Below are positions 1-5,730 of a DNA stretch of 6,584 nt, piece after piece. Both the position numbers and the translations under genes were made by a program. Source of the DNA: Candidatus Nomurabacteria bacterium (GTDB lineage: Bacteria; Patescibacteriota; Saccharimonadia; Saccharimonadales; Saccharimonadaceae); NCBI GenBank assembly GCA_031262565.1, contig JAISHL010000075.1, forward strand, positions 1-6,584, in the 5' to 3' direction. Under the pieces are notes generated by a model. That model was not told the DNA's origin and made no database searches. It saw only the letters and a program-made list of their open reading frames with translations. Within the stretch, counting starts at the first letter, position 1; each line of letters starts with the position of its first letter.

Positions 1-21
1 CGCGCAAAACTCGCATATCAT

Positions 22-29
22 GATAAAAT
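22..29 (+). promoter_or_regulatory. Extended -10 promoter of the HAD gene, leaderless start
   Basis: The string TGATAAAAT (21-29) matches an extended -10 box, TGnTAnAAT, with hexamer TAAAAT at 24-29. Six bases separate it from the ATG at 36, so with normal spacing +1 falls on the A of the start codon. No Shine-Dalgarno sequence lies before the ATG, which fits a leaderless mRNA. A -35 box cannot be judged because the window begins too close. That transcription starts here is inference from spacing. Confidence 0.55.
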
Positions 30-35
30 GGTTTT

Positions 36-644
36 ATGAAAACGGCGATTTTACTTGATCTGGATCGGACGATTTTTGACACGAATAGATTTTGGCAGGA
101 TGTTTCTGATCGTATCGAGGCGATTTATGGAGCTGAAAAATTAGCGGAAGTAAAAAGAGTTTGGGATGAAAAATTGGCGCAAAGTAATATCGTTGACGCA
201 AAAAGTATTTACGGAAAATCGGGCGTTGACATTGATAAAATTAGCGTAACGGGCGATTACATTTTTCCTGACGCGCGCGAATTTTTGAAAAATAATGAAA
301 ACGCTGTGATTTTGTCGGCTGGCGATGATTTTACTCAGCGATGGAAAGCGGCATCTGCTGGATTGAAATTGCCAATGATCGTGGTTGATGAGAGTAAAAA
401 AGCGCAGTGGCTGGCGAAAAATTGTGAACGCGCGGATGGTTATGAAATTTTGGGGCAAAAATTTGACGCGATTGAATTTTACGACGACACGATTAGTAAT
501 TTTGTCGGATTTGAAAAACTGACTAACGCGAAAGGCTGGTTGATCGCGCGCACAGATAAAACTAAACAAGCGATCAAGACTGCAGTTTTGCCAGAAAATG
601 TAAAAATCATCGCGGGCTTTTCGGAAATATCAAACAGACTGTGA
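36..644 (+). CDS. HAD-superfamily hydrolase, probable phosphatase
   Basis: This is a 202-residue soluble protein of the haloacid dehalogenase superfamily, which usually removes phosphate from small metabolites through an aspartyl-phosphate intermediate. Motif I is LLDLDRT at 6-12, with nucleophile D8 and general acid/base D10. Motif II is the serine of VILSAG (S94). The motif III lysine is K121 or K122. Motif IV is FYDD at 148-151, whose aspartates would hold Mg2+. The roughly 75 residues between motifs I and II are mostly helical in character and would form a small C1-type cap. All four motifs are present, so the enzyme should be active, but the substrate cannot be read from the sequence. 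The start at 36 is preferred because an extended -10 box ends six bases before it and no SD exists. Translation ends at TGA (642-644), followed at once by in-frame TAG. The TGA is also part of the yvcK promoter. It sits 13 bases upstream of yvcK, with no evident functional link. Confidence 0.85.
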   Translation: MKTAILLDLDRTIFDTNRFWQDVSDRIEAIYGAEKLAEVKRVWDEKLAQSNIVDAKSIYGKSGVDIDKISVTGDYIFPDAREFLKNNENAVILSAGDDFTQRWKAASAGLKLPMIVVDESKKAQWLAKNCERADGYEILGQKFDAIEFYDDTISNFVGFEKLTNAKGWLIARTDKTKQAIKTAVLPENVKIIAGFSEISNRL

Positions 645-650
645 TAGAAT
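642..650 (+). promoter_or_regulatory. Extended -10 promoter of yvcK, overlapping the HAD stop codon
   Basis: TGATAGAAT (642-650) is an extended -10 box, TGnTAnAAT, with hexamer TAGAAT at 645-650. Its first three bases are the HAD stop codon TGA. Normal spacing puts +1 at about 657, one base before the ATG at 658, so the mRNA would be essentially leaderless. I see no good -35 box 16-18 bases upstream, which is tolerated by extended -10 promoters. Confidence 0.5.
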
Positions 651-657
651 GGAATTT

Positions 658-1668
658 ATGGAAAAAATTGGAGTGAACGTTGTAGTGATCGGTGGCGGAA
701 CGGGGTCGTTCACGATCATGAGTGGGTTAAAAAAATATGTGCGCGACATTACGGCGCTGGTCAGCATGGCGGACGATGGCGGCTCGACTGGACAGTTGCG
801 CGATGAACTTGGCGTTTTGCCGACGGGCGACGTGAGGCAGTGTTTAGTGGCACTCTCTGAGTCGCCGAAAGTGCGCGATTTGTTTAATTATCGGTTTGAA
901 TCTGGCTCGATGACTGGGCATGCTTTTGGTAATTTATTCTTGGCGGCGCTGGAAAAAATGACGGGCAGTTTTGCGGAGGCGGTAGATTTGGCGGGTGAAG
1001 TTTTGCGAATTGATGGGCGAGTTGTGCCGACGACTTTGGACAGCGTGGAATTGGTCGTGCAAGATGGTGACAAGACGATTATTGGTGAATCAAACATGTC
1101 GGAATATCGTTTTTCAGCGGATACGAAACCGCAAATTTCGGTCAGAAAAAAGAACGGCGACGGAAATGTGCAAGTTAATCCTGTGGCGATTCAGGCGATT
1201 GAAGAAGCGGATTTGGTGGTGATTGCACCGGGAAATTTGTATCGCTCGATTGCGCCTGCGTTGACGGTTTCGGGAATGGGTGAAGCTTTACAAAAAACCT
1301 CGGCGCGCAAAATTTATGTGGCGAATTTGGTGAATAAGCCGGGGCAAACCGACGATTTTGCGGTGCATGATTTGGCTGGCGAAATTGAACGCGTGGCAGG
1401 CGGTGAGTTTTTGAATTATGTGGTTTATAATGTCCATCAGCCATCGAAAAAAATGCTGGAAAAATATGCAGCCGAGGGCGAATTACCAGTTGAAATTGAC
1501 GCGGCGGCGTTAAAATCGGCGCATTACAAAGCGAAAGGCGCGGAGCTTTTGGCTGGCGAAATTTGGCATAATCCGAACGCGAAAGATCCGATTGCAAGTC
1601 AGCGAACTTTGATTCGTCATGATCCAGACGCGGTGGCGCGCGCGATTATGAAGATTTATTTTTCGTAG
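658..1668 (+). CDS. yvcK: YvcK/CofD-like UDP-sugar-binding protein (GlmR homologue)
   Basis: This protein of about 336 residues belongs to the YvcK family, which shares the CofD (2-phospho-L-lactate transferase) fold. In Bacillus subtilis the homologue, renamed GlmR, binds UDP-GlcNAc, is needed for growth on gluconeogenic carbon and for normal wall synthesis, and stimulates GlmS. Seen here, numbered from 658: the N-terminal Rossmann-type glycine motif VIGGGTGS (10-17), the family signature DDGGSTG (39-45), PTGDVRQCL (55-63), GHAFGNL (87-93), APGNLYRSIAP (190-200) and KPGQTDDF (227-234). The length is typical of the family. An upstream in-frame ATG at 649 lies inside the -10 box and would need a different transcript, so I chose 658. 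Neither start has an SD. The usual Firmicute partners rapZ (yvcJ) and whiA are not next to it in this window; glmS lies about 1.2 kb downstream. The gene ends at TAG, 23 bases inside the convergent glycosyltransferase gene. Confidence 0.9.
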   Translation: MEKIGVNVVVIGGGTGSFTIMSGLKKYVRDITALVSMADDGGSTGQLRDELGVLPTGDVRQCLVALSESPKVRDLFNYRFESGSMTGHAFGNLFLAALEKMTGSFAEAVDLAGEVLRIDGRVVPTTLDSVELVVQDGDKTIIGESNMSEYRFSADTKPQISVRKKNGDGNVQVNPVAIQAIEEADLVVIAPGNLYRSIAPALTVSGMGEALQKTSARKIYVANLVNKPGQTDDFAVHDLAGEIERVAGGEFLNYVVYNVHQPSKKMLEKYAAEGELPVEIDAAALKSAHYKAKGAELLAGEIWHNPNAKDPIASQRTLIRHDPDAVARAIMKIYFS

Positions 1669-2716
1669 TCAAAATGTGTTGTTCTTTGTAAAAAGCTTTC
1701 CAAGTTTCGCATAAAGCTTCCTCGGAATATTCGGCGGAAACTTCGGCTGAAAGTTTGCGATATTTGTCTAAAATTGTAGGTTTTTCGAGGATTTTTTTCA
1801 ACTGTTTATCCATCTCGTCGAGATCTTTTACTGGAATATATTTGCCAGCTAAAATATTGTGATACAAATCCAAATCGCGCAACATAACGGGCGTGCCACA
1901 GCTACATGCTTCCAAAATGCTCATCGGAAATAGCTCATTAAAGCTCGGCAACAAAAACAAATCGGCGGCGTTATAAAACTTCATCATTTCTTCGCGACTA
2001 ATAATTCCTGTAAAAGTTACATTTTTTGGTGGATTTTCGACGATTTTTTTGAATTTATCATAACCGTCCGTAATTCGTCCAAACGAAAAACCACCCGCCC
2101 AAATAAATTTCAAGTCAGGATGGCGCTTTGCGAGTTCAACAAAATCCGCCACACCTTTTCGCTCTTGAATTTGACCAGCCCCCAGCACGACAAACTGTTT
2201 TTTGGGAATATTTTTTTCTTTACGAAATTCGTCGATTGTTTTTTGTGGCAGGCGATACCATTTATCTTTGGCGACAAAGTTCGGAATGTAGGTGATTTTT
2301 TCGCGCGGAATTTTTAGCGCAACGAGTTTTTCAACAAAATCTGGATTCACGACGACGAGATGATCCATGCGCTTGTAAAATTTCATCACATACCCACAAA
2401 AGACGCGAAAAATCGGCTCGGGCAAAGTGATGGATTGGCGCAAAGTTTCGGGCAAAAAATGCACATAGCCAATGCGTCGATTGAAACGCTTGGTGAAAAA
2501 AGTTGATAAGAAAAAGTGAAAATCAATCGTGTGATAGTGTGCGATATGGGATTTTTTCAGAGAATTTTCGTGAATAGTGAGCGAGTCGGTTGCGTCGCGT
2601 TCCAAGAGTCTTATGAGTTCAATGTAAGCACTGCCGACACCTTGACCAGCGACTTTTGTGGCGCTCGAAAACATTGTGACGCGGAGGTTTTTGTCGATTT
2701 GATGTGCTTTGGTCAT
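1646..2716 (-). CDS. GT4-family glycosyltransferase, glycolipid-synthase-like
   Basis: This is a 356-residue GT-B fold retaining glycosyltransferase of family GT4. The N-terminal acceptor half is about residues 10-165. The C-terminal nucleotide-sugar half starts near VVLGAGQIQERKG (176-188), continues through WAGGFSFGRITDGY (206-219), and includes the EX7E donor motif ELFPMSILE with E261 and E269. By memory, this C-terminal pattern resembles Bacillota diacylglycerol glucosyl/galactosyltransferases that build glycolipid anchors, but neither the acceptor nor the sugar can be fixed from sequence. There are no clear TM helices; basic and hydrophobic stretches around 75-120 could allow peripheral membrane binding. 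The open frame extends upstream to 2743. I chose the ATG at 2716 because an extended -10 box (2731-2723) places +1 exactly there, and the longer start would lie upstream of the transcript. No SD is present. It is divergent from glmS, and its 3' end overlaps yvcK tail to tail. Confidence 0.85.
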   Translation of the reverse strand: MTKAHQIDKNLRVTMFSSATKVAGQGVGSAYIELIRLLERDATDSLTIHENSLKKSHIAHYHTIDFHFFLSTFFTKRFNRRIGYVHFLPETLRQSITLPEPIFRVFCGYVMKFYKRMDHLVVVNPDFVEKLVALKIPREKITYIPNFVAKDKWYRLPQKTIDEFRKEKNIPKKQFVVLGAGQIQERKGVADFVELAKRHPDLKFIWAGGFSFGRITDGYDKFKKIVENPPKNVTFTGIISREEMMKFYNAADLFLLPSFNELFPMSILEACSCGTPVMLRDLDLYHNILAGKYIPVKDLDEMDKQLKKILEKPTILDKYRKLSAEVSAEYSEEALCETWKAFYKEQHILTTKNKSS

Positions 2717-2722
2717 AAAAAT

Positions 2723-2751
2723 ATTATACCACATTTTGCGCAATTTGCTAA
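2723..2751 (-). promoter_or_regulatory. Glycosyltransferase promoter, leaderless
   Basis: On the - strand, TGGTATAAT (2731-2723) is an extended -10 box with a perfect TATAAT hexamer at 2728-2723. A -35-like TTAGCA (2751-2746; 4 of 6 bases match TTGACA) lies 17 bases upstream of the hexamer. Six bases separate the hexamer from the ATG at 2716, so +1 is predicted on the A of the start codon. This is the best-formed promoter of the three leaderless candidates. Confidence 0.65.
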
Positions 2752-2753
2752 TC

Positions 2754-2781
2754 TTTACGCGACGAAAAAACGTGCTACAAT
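2754..2781 (+). promoter_or_regulatory. glmS promoter
   Basis: TGCTACAAT (2773-2781) is an extended -10 box with hexamer TACAAT at 2776-2781. TTTACG (2754-2759; 4 of 6 bases match TTGACA) lies 16 bases upstream. The predicted +1 is about 2788, giving a leader of about 91 nt. The -35 region is only two bases away from the -35-like box of the divergent glycosyltransferase promoter. Confidence 0.6.
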
Positions 2782-2787
2782 GTAGTT

Positions 2788-2878
2788 ATCAGATTTCCTC
2801 GGGCTGTCGGTTACGAAGTTAATCGCTGGTGCGCCGCAATGTGATCAACTAATTTTAATTAAAAAGAAGGAGATTGCA
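2788..2878 (+). promoter_or_regulatory. Structured 5' leader of glmS, candidate cis-regulatory RNA
   Basis: The leader holds a hairpin with arms AGTTAATCGC (2817-2826) and GTGATCAACT (2841-2850): ten positions, nine paired including one G-U, with one A-C mismatch, around a 14-nt loop. Separately, GATTTCCT (2792-2799) can pair with AGGAGATT (2868-2875) over eight positions with two G-U pairs. That would bury the SD and enclose the hairpin, as in translational riboswitches. No U-run follows the hairpin, so a transcriptional terminator is unlikely. I do not recognise a known riboswitch class. The pairing is hand-derived; whether it is functional is inference. Confidence 0.35.
2867..2872 (+). promoter_or_regulatory. 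glmS ribosome binding site
   Basis: AAGGAG (2867-2872), within AGAAGGAGAT, is a strong Shine-Dalgarno sequence six bases before the ATG at 2879. It fixes the start and contrasts with the SD-less genes upstream. It is the 3' partner of the possible SD-sequestering helix in the leader. Confidence 0.85.
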
Positions 2879-4699
2879 ATGTGTGGTATTGTAGGGTATA
2901 TTGGCAAAAAACCAGCAAATAAAATTTTAGTAGACGGATTGAAACGATTGGAATATCGCGGTTACGATTCGGCGGGAATTGTAACTTTGGACGAAAATGG
3001 TGAAGTAAAAATAAATAAAGTCAAAGGAAAAGTTGCGCAACTTGACGATGAAATTGCAGAGCAGGCGGATAAAAATTCGATCGGAATCGGGCATACGCGC
3101 TGGGCGACACATGGCGAACCATCAGTTGCAAATGCGCATCCGCACAAGGCTGGTGAGATTTTTTTGGTGCATAATGGGATTATTGAAAATTACAAAGAAT
3201 TGAAAGCAGAACTCGCTGATCATAAATTTGTTAGCGACACGGACACGGAAGTTTTGGCGGCGCTGATAAATTCATTTTACGACGAAAAAACCAGCCTGTT
3301 TGACGCGGTTCGGTTGGCACTGAAAAAAGTTGTTGGCACGTTTGGAATTGCGGTGGTTTCGACGCGCGAGCCGAATGAAATTATCACGGCGCGACTCGGC
3401 TCGCCACTGATAATTGGCTTGGGCGATAACGAAAATATTTTAGCGAGCGACGCGTCGGCGTTGTTTGGATTGACCGATAAGGCGATATATTTGAACGATG
3501 GCGAAATGGCAAAAATCACGCGCGAAGATGTGAAAATTTACGATTTGAACGGCAGTGAGATTGTGGGAAAAATCGAGAAAATTGATACGAATTTGGCGGC
3601 GATTCAAAAAAACGGTTACGCGCATTTTCTACTCAAAGAAATTATGGAACAACCCGAAACCTTGAACGCAACTTTGCGCGGGCGAATTGACGCGATGAAG
3701 AAAACCGTAAAACTTGGCGGTTTGAATTTGTCGGAAAAGGATTTGAAAAATGTTCAGCATGTCGTTATTGTCGGTTGCGGAACGGCGTATTATGCGGGAC
3801 TTTTGGCGAGTTACTATCTGGCGGAATTGCTTCCTGATGTAACGATTGAAGTGGTCGTGGCGAGCGAATTTCGTTATAAAAAATCATTTCTTCCGAAAAA
3901 TTCGGTGGCGTTAATTGTCAGTCAGTCGGGCGAAACGGCGGATACCTTGGCGTGCTTGCGCGAGATTAAATCACGTGGCGCGAAGACGATTGGTGTGGTG
4001 AATGCGGTTGGGTCGACGATTGCGCGTGAAGTTGACGGCGGAATTTACGTTCATGCTGGTCCAGAAATTTCGGTTGCCAGCACGAAAGCGTTTACTTCGC
4101 AGGTGAGTGCAATGATCATGCTTGGCGTGTCAATGGCGCAAACTCGCGAAACGGCGGAAGATTTTGTTGAAAAAATAGTAGCAGAGTTAGCAATTTTGCC
4201 TGACGAAATTAAAAAATTATTAAATAAATACGTGGCGGAAATTGAAAAAATCGCGACAAAATATGCGAAGTATGAACACGCGATTTATATGGGGCGCGAC
4301 ACGGCGTTTCCGACGGCTTTGGAGGGTGCGTTAAAGTTGAAAGAGATTTCGTATATTGACGCTAATGGCTATGCGGCGGGTGAGTTGAAACACGGTCCGC
4401 TGGCGCTGGTTGATGACAGATTTTTTGAGGTAGTTATGTTGTTGGAGGGGAATTTACTTGATAAGACGATCAGTAATCTTAGCGAGGTAAATGCGCGCGG
4501 TGGACATGTTTTTGCGATCACCAATTCCGACAAAGAAATTACTGCCGAAAGTATTTTGCGCGTCAAAACGGACTTAAAAATTCTCACGCCGATTTTACTG
4601 AACGTGGCGCAACAGGTTTTTGCGTATTATATCGCCGTGGCGCGCGAAAATGACGTTGATCAGCCGCGAAATTTGGCAAAATCTGTCACAGTGGAATAG
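2879..4699 (+). CDS. glmS: Glutamine-fructose-6-phosphate aminotransferase (isomerizing)
   Basis: This 606-residue enzyme converts fructose-6-phosphate and glutamine into glucosamine-6-phosphate and glutamate. This is the entry step to UDP-GlcNAc for peptidoglycan and glycan synthesis, and it acts in the cytoplasm. The N-terminal class II glutamine amidotransferase domain (about 1-220) starts with MCGIVGYIG, where Cys2 becomes the N-terminal nucleophile, and has RLEYRGYDSAG (23-33), HTRWATHG (72-79) and the oxyanion pair N99-G100. The first SIS domain (about 290-420) has VGCGTAYYAG (298-307), SQSGETADT (348-356) and STKAFTSQ (401-408). The second SIS domain (about 455-600) has EGALKLKEISYID (482-494) and GELKHGPLAL (501-510). 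The conserved tail DQPRNLAKSVTVE (594-606) supplies the invariant lysine, K601. The length is close to that of the E. coli enzyme and all key residues are present. Its own promoter, leader and SD precede it, and a probable terminator overlaps its stop. Codons are rich in GCG and CGC/CGA, like yvcK. Confidence 0.97.
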   Translation: MCGIVGYIGKKPANKILVDGLKRLEYRGYDSAGIVTLDENGEVKINKVKGKVAQLDDEIAEQADKNSIGIGHTRWATHGEPSVANAHPHKAGEIFLVHNGIIENYKELKAELADHKFVSDTDTEVLAALINSFYDEKTSLFDAVRLALKKVVGTFGIAVVSTREPNEIITARLGSPLIIGLGDNENILASDASALFGLTDKAIYLNDGEMAKITREDVKIYDLNGSEIVGKIEKIDTNLAAIQKNGYAHFLLKEIMEQPETLNATLRGRIDAMKKTVKLGGLNLSEKDLKNVQHVVIVGCGTAYYAGLLASYYLAELLPDVTIEVVVASEFRYKKSFLPKNSVALIVSQSGETADTLACLREIKSRGAKTIGVVNAVGSTIAREVDGGIYVHAGPEISVASTKAFTSQVSAMIMLGVSMAQTRETAEDFVEKIVAELAILPDEIKKLLNKYVAEIEKIATKYAKYEHAIYMGRDTAFPTALEGALKLKEISYIDANGYAAGELKHGPLALVDDRFFEVVMLLEGNLLDKTISNLSEVNARGGHVFAITNSDKEITAESILRVKTDLKILTPILLNVAQQVFAYYIAVARENDVDQPRNLAKSVTVE

Positions 4700-4713
4700 G
4701 GTTTTGCTTTTTT
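4676..4713 (+). terminator. Probable intrinsic terminator overlapping the glmS stop codon
   Basis: GCAAAATC (4676-4683) pairs with GGTTTTGC (4700-4707) over eight positions with one G-U, followed directly by six T residues (4708-4713). The 5' arm lies in the last glmS codons and the TAG stop (4697-4699) is in the loop. The stem is A+T-rich, so efficiency is uncertain. Its T-run also overlaps the -35 region of the next promoter. Confidence 0.5.
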
Positions 4714-4732
4714 GACGGAAGTGTGCTATAAT
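4704..4732 (+). promoter_or_regulatory. Promoter of the PlsC-like acyltransferase gene
   Basis: TGCTATAAT (4724-4732) is an extended -10 box with a consensus TATAAT at 4727-4732. A weak -35-like TTGCTT (4704-4709; 3 of 6 matches) lies 17 bases upstream, inside the terminator of glmS. The predicted +1 is about 4739, leaving a 33-nt leader before the ATG at 4772. The sequence thus ends one transcript and starts the next within about 60 bases. Confidence 0.65.
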
Positions 4733-4759
4733 AGATCTGTTAAGTAAGTGTGTTTAATT

Positions 4760-4763
4760 GAGG
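4760..4763 (+). promoter_or_regulatory. RBS deciding the acyltransferase start
   Basis: GAGG (4760-4763) lies eight bases before the ATG at 4772. The alternative in-frame GTG at 4748 has no SD and lies only nine bases after the predicted +1, so 4772 is the better start. Confidence 0.65.
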
Positions 4764-4771
4764 CGATAAAT

Positions 4772-5695
4772 ATGGCAAATACTGCAGCTCAACATTCTGG
4801 CAATATCGGACTTTCAAGGAAAAGTCACGAGAGATATATTGGCGAGTCGCCAAAAACTAGAAATCCAGAAGATATACGTCACGCCATGGTGAGATTTTTC
4901 AATCCGTTCTTCGTTTCTTTGATGTCAACGTCTATAAAATCTGAAGTAAATTATACGGAAACTGATGCAGAAAATAGTGCTATATTGTCAGAAAAACAGC
5001 CGAATTTAATCGTCATGAATCATACAAACGGGGAAGATATTCCAGTTCTGAAAAAGATTATAAAAGAGCATACAAAAGAGCCAGTTTATGTAATGTTGGC
5101 GACCGATACGGTTCACGGTTTACATAGAAAATTTGCAATGCAGGGAAGCCACGGAATAATTCCTATCGACCGATCCGATAAAGAAAGCGCCCAGAAAGCC
5201 GAAGTGGCGGCGGTGCAACATTTGCAAAACGGTCATTTAGTAGCGATGTATCCAGAGGCGACTTGGACGCCAGATTATAATTATGATGAAAATGGCGAAA
5301 ATGTTTCACTTTTGCCGTTCAAACGTGGCGCGGCTCGAATTGCACAAAAGGCGGGCGCGATCATTAAGCCACTCGTTACAGAATATTCATTGCAAGATGG
5401 CAAACCTAAGTGTGATTATACTTGGGGTGGAGAATTTCAAACACAGGAATATTCGAGCGATATTGTCGCCGTTGATGCTTTGCGACAAATCATGATGAAT
5501 AAAAAAGATATATTGCGAGATAAAATATATGGCGGACTTTCAGAGAGAGAGCGAATTTTAGCGTTTAGCGAGCGACAGGCTTACGATAAAAAAATGTATC
5601 CTTTTCTTAATCCTATGGAAGAGATGCGAGTGTCATTACTGTATAAATTTAATCCAGAATTGGCGCAAAAATTGTGGCTGGGAGAGAAATTGTAG
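4772..5695 (+). CDS. PlsC-type glycerolipid acyltransferase
   Basis: This is a 307-residue member of the PlsC/LPLAT acyltransferase family, which usually transfers an acyl chain to 1-acyl-glycerol-3-phosphate to give phosphatidic acid at the inner face of the membrane. The blocks are seen in order: NHTNGED (83-89) is the catalytic H-X4-D motif with H84 and D89; GIIPIDRS (128-135) is block II; YPEAT (160-164) stands where the family has PEGT; and LPFKRGAARIAQKAGAIIKP (181-200) is block IV. The N-terminal 40 residues are polar and of unknown role. A short hydrophobic stretch (about 42-55) may touch the membrane, but there is no clear TM helix. The protein is longer than a typical PlsC (about 240), with an unassigned C-terminal extension of about 90 residues. 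It has its own promoter and SD. It ends at TAG followed by in-frame TAA, 35 bases before the kinase gene, with which it is probably co-transcribed. The exact acyl acceptor is not known; acylation of another lipid or glycolipid is possible. Confidence 0.85.
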   Translation: MANTAAQHSGNIGLSRKSHERYIGESPKTRNPEDIRHAMVRFFNPFFVSLMSTSIKSEVNYTETDAENSAILSEKQPNLIVMNHTNGEDIPVLKKIIKEHTKEPVYVMLATDTVHGLHRKFAMQGSHGIIPIDRSDKESAQKAEVAAVQHLQNGHLVAMYPEATWTPDYNYDENGENVSLLPFKRGAARIAQKAGAIIKPLVTEYSLQDGKPKCDYTWGGEFQTQEYSSDIVAVDALRQIMMNKKDILRDKIYGGLSERERILAFSERQAYDKKMYPFLNPMEEMRVSLLYKFNPELAQKLWLGEKL

Positions 5696-5712
5696 TAAAA
5701 TAGTAGAATAAT

Positions 5713-5721
5713 GGAGGAGGG
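5713..5721 (+). promoter_or_regulatory. Strong RBS of the histidine kinase gene
   Basis: GGAGGAGGG (5713-5721) is a near-ideal Shine-Dalgarno sequence nine bases before the ATG at 5731, and it fixes that start. TAAAAT (5696-5701) and TAGAAT (5704-5709) are -10-like but lack the TGn extension and a -35 box, so a separate promoter here is doubtful. Confidence 0.8.
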
Positions 5722-5730
5722 TAGAAAAAT

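Noticed and set aside
1175..1597. Long open frame on the - strand within yvcK (140 codons), and a similar one at 141-569 within the HAD gene
   Set aside because: Both are antisense to well-supported genes, show no recognisable domain, have odd composition and no promoter or SD. They are shadows of the real frames.
1693..1719. Inverted repeat AAGCTTT / AAAGCTT with T-run on the - strand, terminator-like
   Set aside because: It lies inside the glycosyltransferase coding region about 45 bases before its stop, has only two G-C pairs and a 13-nt loop. A working terminator there would cut the message short, so it is probably chance.
2839..2844. Start-stop mini-ORF ATGTGA in the glmS leader (and ATGTAG at 2780-2785)
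   Set aside because: No SD, and the second lies in the promoter rather than the transcript. Two-codon strings like this occur often by chance.
2788..2878. glmS ribozyme in the glmS leader
   Set aside because: The leader is only about 91 nt and I cannot find the conserved ribozyme core or its pseudoknots; a short GCGCC string alone is not evidence.
4712..4717. TTGACG as the -35 box of the acyltransferase promoter
   Set aside because: It is only nine bases from TATAAT, far too close for a sigma-70 type -35/-10 pair.
4748..4771. GTG at 4748 as the acyltransferase start
   Set aside because: It has no SD and would add eight residues with no family support; the ATG at 4772 has GAGG at good spacing.
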